64,000 nucleotides of DNA from Oscillibacter valericigenes Sjm18-20 (lineage in GTDB: Bacteria > Bacillota > Clostridia > Oscillospirales > Oscillospiraceae): assembly GCA_000283575.1 (NCBI GenBank), contig AP012044.1:2666001-2730000 (forward strand), written 5' to 3'. Below the pieces are notes generated by a model. The model ran no database searches. It was not told the origin of the DNA and worked only from the letters and a program-made list of their open reading frames with translations. Of this stretch, positions 18,796-26,718 are shown in pieces; position 1 is the stretch's first letter; the number at the start of each line of letters is the position of its first letter. Both the position numbers and the translations under genes were made by a program.

Positions 18796-19071
18796 TATTT
18801 TCAAACGCGCGAAAACATGGTAAACTAACAAACAGAACTTCGACGGAGACAGTCAGTTCTCACAGATGCTGGTGTAGCTCAGTTGGTAGAGCAGCTGATT
18901 CGTAATCAGCAGGTCGCCGGTTATCCATAAGGACGAAATAATTACTTCGAATATTTTCAAACGCGCGAAAACATGGTAAACTAACAAACAGAACTTTGAC
19001 GGAGACAGTCGGTTCTCACAGATGCTGGTGTAGCTCAGTTGGTAGAGCAGCTGATTCGTAATCAGCAGGTC
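18796..19071 (+). repeat. Tandem 120-bp direct repeats, period 156
   Basis: Bases 18796-18915 recur at 18952-19071 with about two differences. Each unit holds an extended -10 (TGGTAAACT) and the 5' two-thirds of tRNA-Thr. The duplication explains copies C and D of the tRNA. Confidence 0.85.
18868..18922 (+). pseudogene. tRNA-Thr(CGU) copy C, truncated in the T-arm
   Basis: It is identical to the intact tRNA at 19024 through the variable loop, then diverges in the T-arm as GTCGCCGGTTATCCATAAGG. Copy B ends in nearly the same sequence, so both were cut at the same T-arm position. Confidence 0.75.
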
Positions 19072-19099
19072 AGGTGTTCGAGTCACCCCACCAGCTCCA
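19024..19099 (+). tRNA. tRNA-Thr(CGU), full length with encoded CCA
   Basis: This is the only complete copy in the cluster. Acceptor GCTGGTG pairs with CACCAGC, the anticodon arm is GCTGA / TTCGTAA / TCAGC with anticodon CGU, which reads ACG. The T-arm is AGGTG-TTCGAGT-CACCC, where the 49-65 pair is an A-C mismatch. The discriminator is T and CCA is encoded. A terminator follows directly. Confidence 0.9.
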
Positions 19100-19101
19100 C
19101 G

Positions 19102-19132
19102 TCTCCGTCAAGATATCTTGACGGAGATTTTT
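19102..19132 (+). terminator. Terminator of the tRNA-Thr gene
   Basis: A perfect palindrome at 19102-19127 followed by five T. It lies just upstream of the antitoxin gene, separating the two transcripts. Confidence 0.85.
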
Positions 19133-19152
19133 CTATGTTTGGAGGTGCCGTC

Positions 19153-19332
19153 GTGGCCAAAAAGGATTATACTGTTTTTATGAAAAATGCGGAAGCGTCC
19201 GTCCGTATGGAGGGATATACAGTAACCCCCCAAATGCGCAATCAATGCAAGCAGGTACTCAGCGGCAAAACCACAACAGCCGAGTGCCTGAAGCAGTTCG
19301 CTGCCGCAAAAGCGGCAAAGGTGGCCAAATAA
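19153..19332 (+). CDS. VbhA-type antitoxin of a Fic toxin
   Basis: A 59-residue protein. Residues 16-21 read SVRMEG, fitting the class I Fic inhibitory motif (S/T)xxxE(G/N), whose Glu blocks the ATP site of the partner Fic enzyme. The GTG start at 19153 lies 7 bases after GGAGG (19141-19145). The stop codon TAA is immediately followed by the ATG of fic, which ensures coupled synthesis. It should bind the Fic protein and keep AMP-transfer activity off. Confidence 0.85.
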   Translation: MAKKDYTVFMKNAEASVRMEGYTVTPQMRNQCKQVLSGKTTTAECLKQFAAAKAAKVAK

Positions 19333-19929
19333 ATGGGATACAGCATTGATCCAATTTCAGATAACTGCTATCCGGGTACAACAGTCCTGATCAATAAGCT
19401 GGATATCCGTGACGAGCAAACCCTGAACGAAGCGGAAACTCTCGCCACATATATTAACGCCTCCAAGCTGGAAGAACAACCGCTTGAAGGCGCTTTTGAC
19501 TTTGCCCACTACAAGGCGATCCATCATTTTCTTTTCTCTGACGTATATGACTGGGCGGGACAAATCCGCACCGTCAACATCAGTAAGAAGGGCACGCGCT
19601 TCTGCCCTGCGGAGGAAATCGAAGATCGCGCCGTGCTGATTTTTGACCGCCTGAGAGAACAGGGTTACTTCCATGGCCTGTCCCACGATACCTTTACAGA
19701 CGAGCTCGTAGATTTCTACTGTGCCACCAACGACCTCCACCCCTTCCGTGAAGGCAATGGCCGTACCCAGCGCGCTTTCCTATCACAACTCATTCGTAGC
19801 TCTGGATATGACATCCACTGGTCTGAGATGGACACTGACTTGCTAATGATCGCCACCATTCAGGCAGCAAATGGCGTGACGGATTTGCTAAAAGACGTGT
19901 TAGACAAGGGTATTGTCACCTCAGCGTAA
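19333..19929 (+). CDS. fic: Fic family protein (adenylyltransferase toxin)
   Basis: A 198-residue Fic domain protein with an intact active motif HPFREGNGRTQR (residues 136-147), so AMP transfer from ATP to a target hydroxyl is expected. The beta-hairpin flap region reads NISKKGTRFCPAEEI. It has no added delivery domain, so it is a stand-alone toxin like the Fic part of VbhT. It directly follows its antitoxin and ends about 50 bases before the 3' piece of a split tRNA, so the cassette sits between the two tRNA parts. Targets of relatives include DNA gyrase and topoisomerase IV; the target here is unknown. Confidence 0.92.
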   Translation: MGYSIDPISDNCYPGTTVLINKLDIRDEQTLNEAETLATYINASKLEEQPLEGAFDFAHYKAIHHFLFSDVYDWAGQIRTVNISKKGTRFCPAEEIEDRAVLIFDRLREQGYFHGLSHDTFTDELVDFYCATNDLHPFREGNGRTQRAFLSQLIRSSGYDIHWSEMDTDLLMIATIQAANGVTDLLKDVLDKGIVTSA

Positions 19930-19976
19930 GGTGAGGGTTCATTTTTTTGAATATAATGCGGTGGTCCGCAACGCGG

Positions 19977-20009
19977 AGGTCGTGTGTTCGAGTCACATCA
20001 GTAGCTCCA
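19977..20009 (+). pseudogene. 3' part of a split tRNA-Thr
   Basis: AGGTC, T-arm GTGTG-TTCGAGT-CACAT, acceptor strand CAGTAGC, T and CCA form the 3' end of a tRNA. CAGTAGC is exactly complementary to GCTACTG of copy B. The bases before 19977 (about 19957-19976) look tRNA-like but do not form a normal anticodon arm. Confidence 0.75.
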
Positions 20010-20045
20010 AAACCGCCTAAAACGCAAGTTTTAGGCGGTTTTTGC
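20009..20045. terminator. Terminator after the 3' tRNA piece
   Basis: A perfect 15-bp stem (20009-20023 with 20028-20042), GCAA loop, and T run. It could stop transcripts from both fic and the opposing helicase gene. Confidence 0.85.
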
Positions 20046-20089
20046 AACGTTATAAGTGCTTGTACATTTTTTGATATTGAATGTCTAAA

Positions 20090-23000
20090 TTACTTCATCG
20101 AAAGCATCTCACCATCAATGTTGACGTAATCCGAGAGAAGTTCCAATGCGGTATCAAAGCACTCGTTGATTGCCTTTCCAACACGATTTACACCGCACTG
20201 AGACGCAAGGGATCGATAAAGTCCAATCTTGTCAGCCGTAACATTTTGTTTCAGAATTTCCAGCAGCCCGGCAGCCAATTCTTCCGGCGCAATCTGCTTA
20301 ACCTCACGGGTGATATCCCCGGGAGTGCGGAACAGAATGTTGGAAAAACCGTTCAGATACAGGAAACCCTTTCTGCGAATGATGCCATACTTCTGATAGC
20401 CGTACATCTGCTGTTCGTAGGTTCCCTGCACAACGCTGGTAACTTTTTCCCGTCCAAATAGGCTGACTATCCGCTTCAACAAAAGTTCTTCCGAAAGCGG
20501 TGCTTCGATTTCAAGAATTGCCTTGACCATGCCCTTGAAGTCACGAGGAAGAAACTGTCGACTAAGTTCGTTGATATCTGCTGCTTTGTAACGTGGAAAT
20601 TCAAAGTGTGTTTCCTTAGCAACTTCTTCAAATGTTTCCGGCGGCTGTTCTCCTGCTTGCTTTGTCTGTGACGCTATCGGATGCTTGACCGCATTGGCCG
20701 CCGCTTCCAAAAGGCGCAGCTTCTCGACAGATTTATTTCTGAACCAATCAGTTGACCAAATTCGGTAAAACTTCCATCCCATACGTTCCAGAATTTCCTG
20801 CCGAAGACGGTCCCTGTCACGGGCGTTTTTTGAAGAATGGTAGGTGGCACCATCACATTCAATTGCAAGGACATAATCTGAGCTATCAGGAATTTTCAGG
20901 CCCAAGTCAATTCTAAAACCAGAACAACCAACCTGTGTATCAACGGAAAACCCATTTGAACGCAAATAATCGCAGACCTCAAGCTCGAAATCGGAATCAA
21001 ACTGCTCAAACGGGCTGACAGACACTGTTCGCTCTAACGCAATATCACCGTTTTCTGCGAAATCAAGGTAATCACGCAGTAGCTTCGCGCCTTCTGCCGA
21101 TGTACGCTTTAAGTCAATATCCGCGTAATGCATGGAAGAAACCAGTTGGACATTGCTTTTTGCACGAGTCACCGCAACATTCAATCTGCGCTCTCCGCCT
21201 ACACGGTTCAGTGGGCCAAAATTGTGCAGCAAGCGCCCTTGTCCGTCAATACCATATGCGACACTGAATATAATCGTGTCCCGCTCATCGCCCTGAACAG
21301 TTTCCAGATTCTTGATAAAGAACGGCTCTTTCGCATCGCTCTTGAAAAAGAACTCCTTTTCCGGCGTGCTCTGCCGCCGCTTCAGCAGCAGTTTATCAAT
21401 CAAATCCTGCTGCGCGACACTGAATGCAACAACACCCAGGCTGCGATCCGGATACTGCTCAACATTCTGATAAATAAGGTCAACAATGAACTCAGCTTCT
21501 TTTCGGTTCGTGTGACTTCCGCGGTCAAACACCCCGTCCACATGATAGTAGTCTACACCGATGCCGGTTGCATCCGCCTTGGAAGATGGGAACGTAACCA
21601 AGTCATTGTCGTAGAAATTCTTGTTGGAGAAGGTGATCAACTGCTCATAGCGGCTGCGATAATGCCAGCGCAGACGAAGCTGTTGCATGGAGGCAGAGCA
21701 CAGATCCAGAATGGACTCAAAGTCTGTTACATCGCCGGCTTCCTCGTCCTCGTCTTCGCTTTCTATTGTGGCGTTAAAGAAATTGCTTGGCGGCATCTGC
21801 TTTGAATCCCCGACGACAATCAGCTGATCTGCCCTGTATATGGCACCAATTGCATCCTGCGGGAAGATCTGCGAAGCTTCGTCAAACACAACCACATCAA
21901 AATGAACGGAATCCGCTACAAGAAATGTGCTGACACTTAAAGGAGACATCAGGAAGCAAGGTTTTACGCGCTGAATAAGGTCACCGGTTTCAGACAGAAG
22001 GGAACGGATGCTTTTTTGCTTTCGCTTCTTTTCTCCTTCACGGAGCAAGATTGCGAGAGCACTACCCGATGCTATCATATCAAGAGAGGGCCTTTCAGAA
22101 GAAAGCTCTGTGCGAATTTTCGCCTTATTGATTTCAAACTGCTCCGTATCCTTTTGTACAAAGGTGTCAAGCGTTCGATCTTGGGCAACGCGGTTAAAAG
22201 ATGAAAGAACTGGTGTACTGGAAAGAATTGAATCAATCCATTGATAATAAAATTGCTTTTGAAAGGCTTTAACAATGAATTTGGCCTCAATATTTTGGCT
22301 AATTGCAATGGTTATGAAAGGTGTGACCTGTTTTCCATCCAAATCAAGCAGCAGGCTTCTGAAATGGCACCAGTTGTCCAGCTTGTCCATTTTGCTAAGA
22401 CAATCACTGCATTTTGCAAGCACGACTTCACAACTTGCCTGTTTGACATTAAAAATATCAACAGAGAAGTAGTTTGCAATACGGTCGATGGCATCGGATG
22501 TCATGCAGGCGCCCAACTTTTCTGCATAGTTCGCAAAAGCGTCATACTCGCCAGAAAAATCAGCGTTGGAAAGCTGAGTGAGGTTGCCAAACGAAAGCCC
22601 TTGTGTAAAAGTGGAGCGCAGCGCATCCATCTGTGAGGAAATGATTGTCCAATCTGTATGTAGCCCCTGATAGGCGAGCCCCATGGAATTCTTAACAGTG
22701 ACTTCCAATTCGTCATATTCTGACATTTGTCCCTGGCAGTAAGCAAGGCGCTCCGTCAAAGAAACAGCCTCGCTGTAAGAAGGCTTTTTCCCATCCTTTT
22801 TGCATAACCGCAAATTCCCTATGAGCTGTGTATATTCCTGACTAAAGATTCGGGAAAATATTCCGCTAAACTGCTTGGTCAGCTTTTTATGATATTCTGC
22901 TCCGTTAAGTTTATAGACGTCTTCGTCACATGTTGACGCAAGAACCGCTTGGCTGGATAGAATATCGGCACTCAGTGTCTGAAGCCTTTTTAATGTCGCA

Positions 23001-24715
23001 ACTGCTTGATCAAAGACATCCTGCTGAAGAAGGGCGGGGGTAATCACCGTTGAGGTGGATGCAAGGAGGAAAAAGGCTTCCCATGCCACGGCATCTTCTA
23101 TACTTTTGCAGGCTGCCTTATAGTGATCTGAAATTTCTTCTGAGATTGGTACAAGGACTTGCAAGGACTGTATTGCAGAAGTTAGATCCGCCTTCACGCT
23201 TGCTTTGGCTTGATAGGACATGTCTTGTACGACATACCCATACCACGGATTTTTCCTATAATTGTATCCAATAGAAGGAATATAGTCCACATACTGCTCC
23301 AAAAGTACGGAAGTCTCTGTTAAAAATGTGTCCCCCTTAGATGAGAGTTCCGGTACGACCCATTCAACGTCCGGTACATCCCGCAGAGCCGCAAATACCT
23401 CGTATAATTGATAAAGGCTTTTTTCAATAACAGGTCGCTGCTTATGCAGTTCTTCCGCATAAGCGTCTAACTGTTGCTGTGCTTTTTCCTTAATTGCAAT
23501 TTCGCTGTCTACTTTTGAGGACACTGCACTCCTACTCATCCGAAGCGTGTGACAAATATCAGCAATGACGTCCTTTTTGTTAGCCTTATGGCTATGCAAT
23601 TGCAGACAGAATTCGGAGAGGCCTGCCTGCTTGAGCTTATCATATACAACATTAAGAGCTGCCAACTTTTCAGAGACAAACAACACCTTTTTCCCGTCGC
23701 TGAGACACTCGGCGATGATATTGGTAATCGTCTGGCTCTTTCCTGTCCCGGGAGGACCTTGCAGAACAAAACTGATTCCTGCCTTGGCCATCTCAATAGC
23801 TTCGATCTGGCTGGAGTCCGCATCTACCACGCTGTGCAGTTCGATAAGAGGATTCCGAATCTGTGCGCCTTCGTCATAAGTGTTGCCAGTTTCCTGTGTG
23901 TCCAGTGTGTCCAGAGGTTCGCCTAAAAGCGCACGAACATTTCCGTTTTCAAGGATTTTATTGGCGTTGTCTTTCAAGTCACGGTACATATTGATCTTTA
24001 GGAACGAAAAGATGCCTATTTTGCATTCAGAAGTCACTGACCACTGTAACTTTCCTACAATTTTTCCAACTTGTGCAAGATATGCATTTAGCCCTTCGTC
24101 ATTGTATTCCGGCAGCTTTACCCCGTGTTCAGCTTCCAGCTTGTACGCAAATGTGGGGTTAACGATAATATCATCATCGGTCGATTTAATGTAATATGGG
24201 GCAATCGCCGATTCCCGCTCCAGCTGAATTGGAACAAGTAGAGCTGGCGCTCGAAACTCGTAGTGGGAAGAATCGCTTTCTTTCCAATGGATAAATCCAA
24301 ACGCCATATAGGCCACATTTACACCGGTTTCCTCTATGAATTCCTTTGCCTTCTTGTCGATGTTCTTCACAGCTGTAATCGGATTCGATGAGGAATTATA
24401 TACCAGAAGTTGGCTCTGCCTTTTCAAACGGCCGGAATAATCAGAAAGGAATATTGCCTTTTCATCTTGCTCCTCCGGTGCTTCTATTTGGAGTTGGTCG
24501 GTTCCAATACTTTCATCGGTGTCATCTTCTTCCGCAATTTTCGGGTCAAAAACCTCAAAGGTAGCTGTTCCATCAATCTTATCAAATAGAATCTCGGCCG
24601 ATGGCAGTAAGATCTCAACGGTTGATGCTCTGGTGTCCCTGAAATTTATGAGATTATTTCGTTTGCCGGTATCAAGAAGCTTCTCCGCCCACTTATCTAA
24701 TTTCTTCTTGTCCAC
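20090..24715 (-). CDS. Giant SF1 helicase with Vsr-like nuclease domain (DUF4011/DUF3320 type)
   Basis: A 1541-residue protein. After an N-terminal DUF4011-like region, Walker A is GPPGTGKSQ (about residues 320-328) and Walker B VVFDEASQIFPQDAI (about 940), with VVGDSKQMPPSNFF next: a superfamily 1 helicase split by a long alpha-helical insert. Near residues 1240-1320 lies a PD-(D/E)xK/Vsr-like nuclease: FELEVCDYLRSNGF, FRIDLGLKI, YVLAIECDGATYH, RDRLRQEILERMGW. A DUF3320-like end follows. Such fusions occur in defence islands, so a role against foreign DNA is inferred, not shown. GTG 24715 was chosen because GGAGGG lies 9 bases upstream; the frame stays open to 24841. Confidence 0.85.
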   Translation of the reverse strand: MDKKKLDKWAEKLLDTGKRNNLINFRDTRASTVEILLPSAEILFDKIDGTATFEVFDPKIAEEDDTDESIGTDQLQIEAPEEQDEKAIFLSDYSGRLKRQSQLLVYNSSSNPITAVKNIDKKAKEFIEETGVNVAYMAFGFIHWKESDSSHYEFRAPALLVPIQLERESAIAPYYIKSTDDDIIVNPTFAYKLEAEHGVKLPEYNDEGLNAYLAQVGKIVGKLQWSVTSECKIGIFSFLKINMYRDLKDNANKILENGNVRALLGEPLDTLDTQETGNTYDEGAQIRNPLIELHSVVDADSSQIEAIEMAKAGISFVLQGPPGTGKSQTITNIIAECLSDGKKVLFVSEKLAALNVVYDKLKQAGLSEFCLQLHSHKANKKDVIADICHTLRMSRSAVSSKVDSEIAIKEKAQQQLDAYAEELHKQRPVIEKSLYQLYEVFAALRDVPDVEWVVPELSSKGDTFLTETSVLLEQYVDYIPSIGYNYRKNPWYGYVVQDMSYQAKASVKADLTSAIQSLQVLVPISEEISDHYKAACKSIEDAVAWEAFFLLASTSTVITPALLQQDVFDQAVATLKRLQTLSADILSSQAVLASTCDEDVYKLNGAEYHKKLTKQFSGIFSRIFSQEYTQLIGNLRLCKKDGKKPSYSEAVSLTERLAYCQGQMSEYDELEVTVKNSMGLAYQGLHTDWTIISSQMDALRSTFTQGLSFGNLTQLSNADFSGEYDAFANYAEKLGACMTSDAIDRIANYFSVDIFNVKQASCEVVLAKCSDCLSKMDKLDNWCHFRSLLLDLDGKQVTPFITIAISQNIEAKFIVKAFQKQFYYQWIDSILSSTPVLSSFNRVAQDRTLDTFVQKDTEQFEINKAKIRTELSSERPSLDMIASGSALAILLREGEKKRKQKSIRSLLSETGDLIQRVKPCFLMSPLSVSTFLVADSVHFDVVVFDEASQIFPQDAIGAIYRADQLIVVGDSKQMPPSNFFNATIESEDEDEEAGDVTDFESILDLCSASMQQLRLRWHYRSRYEQLITFSNKNFYDNDLVTFPSSKADATGIGVDYYHVDGVFDRGSHTNRKEAEFIVDLIYQNVEQYPDRSLGVVAFSVAQQDLIDKLLLKRRQSTPEKEFFFKSDAKEPFFIKNLETVQGDERDTIIFSVAYGIDGQGRLLHNFGPLNRVGGERRLNVAVTRAKSNVQLVSSMHYADIDLKRTSAEGAKLLRDYLDFAENGDIALERTVSVSPFEQFDSDFELEVCDYLRSNGFSVDTQVGCSGFRIDLGLKIPDSSDYVLAIECDGATYHSSKNARDRDRLRQEILERMGWKFYRIWSTDWFRNKSVEKLRLLEAAANAVKHPIASQTKQAGEQPPETFEEVAKETHFEFPRYKAADINELSRQFLPRDFKGMVKAILEIEAPLSEELLLKRIVSLFGREKVTSVVQGTYEQQMYGYQKYGIIRRKGFLYLNGFSNILFRTPGDITREVKQIAPEELAAGLLEILKQNVTADKIGLYRSLASQCGVNRVGKAINECFDTALELLSDYVNIDGEMLSMK

Positions 24716-24812
24716 TGTACGCGTTCCCTCCGTATATCCAGATTGACCCGCTTGCGGATTAGAGCCATCTACAATGCGTATGCTCTCCGTATGACACGAC
24801 AATATTACATAA

Positions 24813-24841
24813 AGTTTACCATATGCCACCAAATTTCTCAA
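24813..24841 (-). promoter_or_regulatory. Promoter of the helicase-nuclease gene
   Basis: Minus strand TTGAGA (24836-24841), 17 bases, extended -10 TGGTAAACT (TAAACT 24813-24818). The same -10 form precedes tRNA-Thr copies C and D. Confidence 0.6.
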
Positions 24842-24941
24842 TGTTGCAATCCAAATTTGAATTGTATATCTGAAAGCACTAAAGCAGTAGCTATTCTCGC
24901 CGCCTTGTGCTATTGTGTCTTGCTACAAGGAGGCGAGGCAC

Positions 24942-25259
24942 ATGGAGAAGATACTGGAGTCGCTATACGACCAATTCTATGAGAAGCCGGAGCTTGCGGC
25001 ATTGCAAGCATCGGTGGAGGCTAATCACAATCTGCTGCGAGAGCGGCTGGGAAAGCCAGAGCGAAAGCTGGTGCTGCGAATCATTGACGATGAGAGTGCC
25101 ATCGCAAACGCGTTGTCGCTGGACAGTTTTCTCTGCGGATTTGAGCTGGCATGGAAGCTGACAAACGAACTGAACCATCTGGAACGTGAGCGTTCCGCTT
25201 TGACTGACGAGGTCGAGCGGAGCGCTTATTTTATATCTGAAGGAGGAGAAGATGCATAA
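24942..25259 (+). CDS. DUF6809-like small protein of integrative elements
   Basis: A 105-residue helical protein, MEKILESLYDQFYEKPELA, then LGKPERKLVLRIIDDESAIA and SFLCGFELAWKLTNELN. It resembles the DUF6809 family common in clostridial conjugative elements, where it often precedes a secreted protein; the same order is seen here. Strong AAGGAGG 8 bases upstream. Function unknown. Confidence 0.65.
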   Translation: MEKILESLYDQFYEKPELAALQASVEANHNLLRERLGKPERKLVLRIIDDESAIANALSLDSFLCGFELAWKLTNELNHLERERSALTDEVERSAYFISEGGEDA

Positions 25260-25517
25260 AAAAGAAAGATCATCGCAACCGCCGTCATAATCGCCGCCTG
25301 TGTGGCGCTGTGTGCCCTCGTGTGGCCTTCAAACGTGGCAGGCGAGAATGTGCCCGCGGAGAGTACCGTCAGCGCAATGACCGCCGAAAAAACAGAAGGG
25401 ACAACACTGCCTGAATCCGCATCCCCAGTGTCGGTAAACCATGCGGATCTGATGGCAGAGGTCGAGGGAGTGGTCATTGCCGCTCCCTCTCTTGCGCTTC
25501 AGGGTTCTTCCAGATAG
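25252..25517 (+). pseudogene. Frameshifted secreted protein fragment
   Basis: ATG 25252 follows AGGAGGAG and encodes MHKK, but the frame closes within 13 codons. One more base in the A6 run at 25258-25263 would join it to a signal-peptide-like stretch, ATAVIIAACVALCALVW, and about 60 further residues. It ends at 25517, running into the convergent gene. It is probably a truncated, frameshifted gene of the mobile element. A sequencing error in the A run cannot be excluded. Confidence 0.55.
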
Positions 25518-26575
25518 CTGTCGTTATCGATATGAATCCGCTTGGCGTAGCTGAGCCGATTATCCAGCCAGGATAGATAATCTGATTTGACCTGTTCGTA
25601 TGCCTTGCGATCCGCCCAGCTTTTTTTCTCCGCCTTATTCAGCGTCTCCCACGCCGAGCGGAATTGCTCCTGATGGGTATAGTTCTCCTCATAAAACTGC
25701 CGCAGCACTTCGCGCGGCTTCACTACGGCTCCGCCGTCCAGGCAATACTGGCGGCGGAGTTCGTTTTGCTTTTTATCTTTGGCGGTGAGGTTGGCAACGA
25801 TGCGTTTATACGAAGCGCTGACCTCTTTCTCGCCGCAGAAGCCGTCAAGGTTCCGTTGTTTGCTGGCGCACGCCGGCGAGCAGTATTGCCTGGTGTTGCG
25901 CCGGGGAATGAAAAACCGGCCGCAGAATTCACATTTTTTAATGTGCTTATCCGATAGGATCGTATCCCGCAGCAGATACATTACCAGCTCCTGCGGTTCC
26001 TCAAACCGAGCCATGGTTCCGCGGGGAATCCGGAGATTATATTCTCTTGCCGTTTTACAGGCAGCCACAAAATCAGCCGCACGCCGCGTACCCGTATTCC
26101 GGCGCTTATTTTGCCCGGAATATTTCCCGAAGGCTTCGTCCGCGGGAGCATGATTGTGCAGTACCTTCCAAAAGCAGGAGTACTCCTGCTCCCGCGCTTC
26201 CACGGAGAAAAGCATTCGGTCGAAGGTGAGATATATCCGCAGCCGCTGGCTGGGAGGCAGCGCGTTCACGTCTGCGGACTCGGAAAAATAGAGCTGCCCA
26301 ATCAGTTCCATGACCCGCTCCCGGTCATAGGTGGTCAGCCACTCGTAAAATTGGGGAGCGTCTGTCAACTCCATATTGAGCAGATTCCTCGTCGTAATCA
26401 GCCGAAGATAATCCCCGTTGAGAAATACCGTCAGGAGCTCCTGCGGGGACTCAAATTTCTCCACCAGCATTCCCGGCGCATCCCGCCACTTGATTGTAAA
26501 GATGCAGCTGTCCTCTTCCAGCGAGAGGGTGAGCGGCGCAGCGAACTCATCGGCGGTTGATTTCGGTCTGTCCAT
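25499..26575 (-). CDS. DUF6076-like zinc-finger protein
   Basis: A 358-residue protein with a clear zinc-binding motif near residue 230: KKCEFCGRFFIPRRNTRQYC, then SPACASKQRN (C-x2-C ... C-x3-C). The N-terminal 200 residues are a helical domain of unknown role, and the C-terminus is rich in charged helices. Similar proteins (DUF6076) occur in clostridial integrative elements. ATG 26575 has GGAGAG 6 bases upstream; a TTG at 26587 is the alternative. Its 3' end overlaps the broken secreted-protein gene by 19 bases. Confidence 0.65.
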   Translation of the reverse strand: MDRPKSTADEFAAPLTLSLEEDSCIFTIKWRDAPGMLVEKFESPQELLTVFLNGDYLRLITTRNLLNMELTDAPQFYEWLTTYDRERVMELIGQLYFSESADVNALPPSQRLRIYLTFDRMLFSVEAREQEYSCFWKVLHNHAPADEAFGKYSGQNKRRNTGTRRAADFVAACKTAREYNLRIPRGTMARFEEPQELVMYLLRDTILSDKHIKKCEFCGRFFIPRRNTRQYCSPACASKQRNLDGFCGEKEVSASYKRIVANLTAKDKKQNELRRQYCLDGGAVVKPREVLRQFYEENYTHQEQFRSAWETLNKAEKKSWADRKAYEQVKSDYLSWLDNRLSYAKRIHIDNDSYLEEP

Positions 26576-26718
26576 GTGTCTCTCCAAGCTATATACGATA
26601 ATTTTATTTTACCCATTATATATTATCACGCTCAAACGGCGACCGCAAGAGGAAAAGTTGCTACACTGACGATAGAACCAAGAGTCTCTCAATTTTCAAA
26701 AGAAAGGAAGGAACAAAA

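Noticed and set aside
18540..19100. A normal tRNA operon of four threonine tRNAs
   Set aside because: Only the copy at 19024 has T-arm and acceptor 3' strand; the others are truncated.
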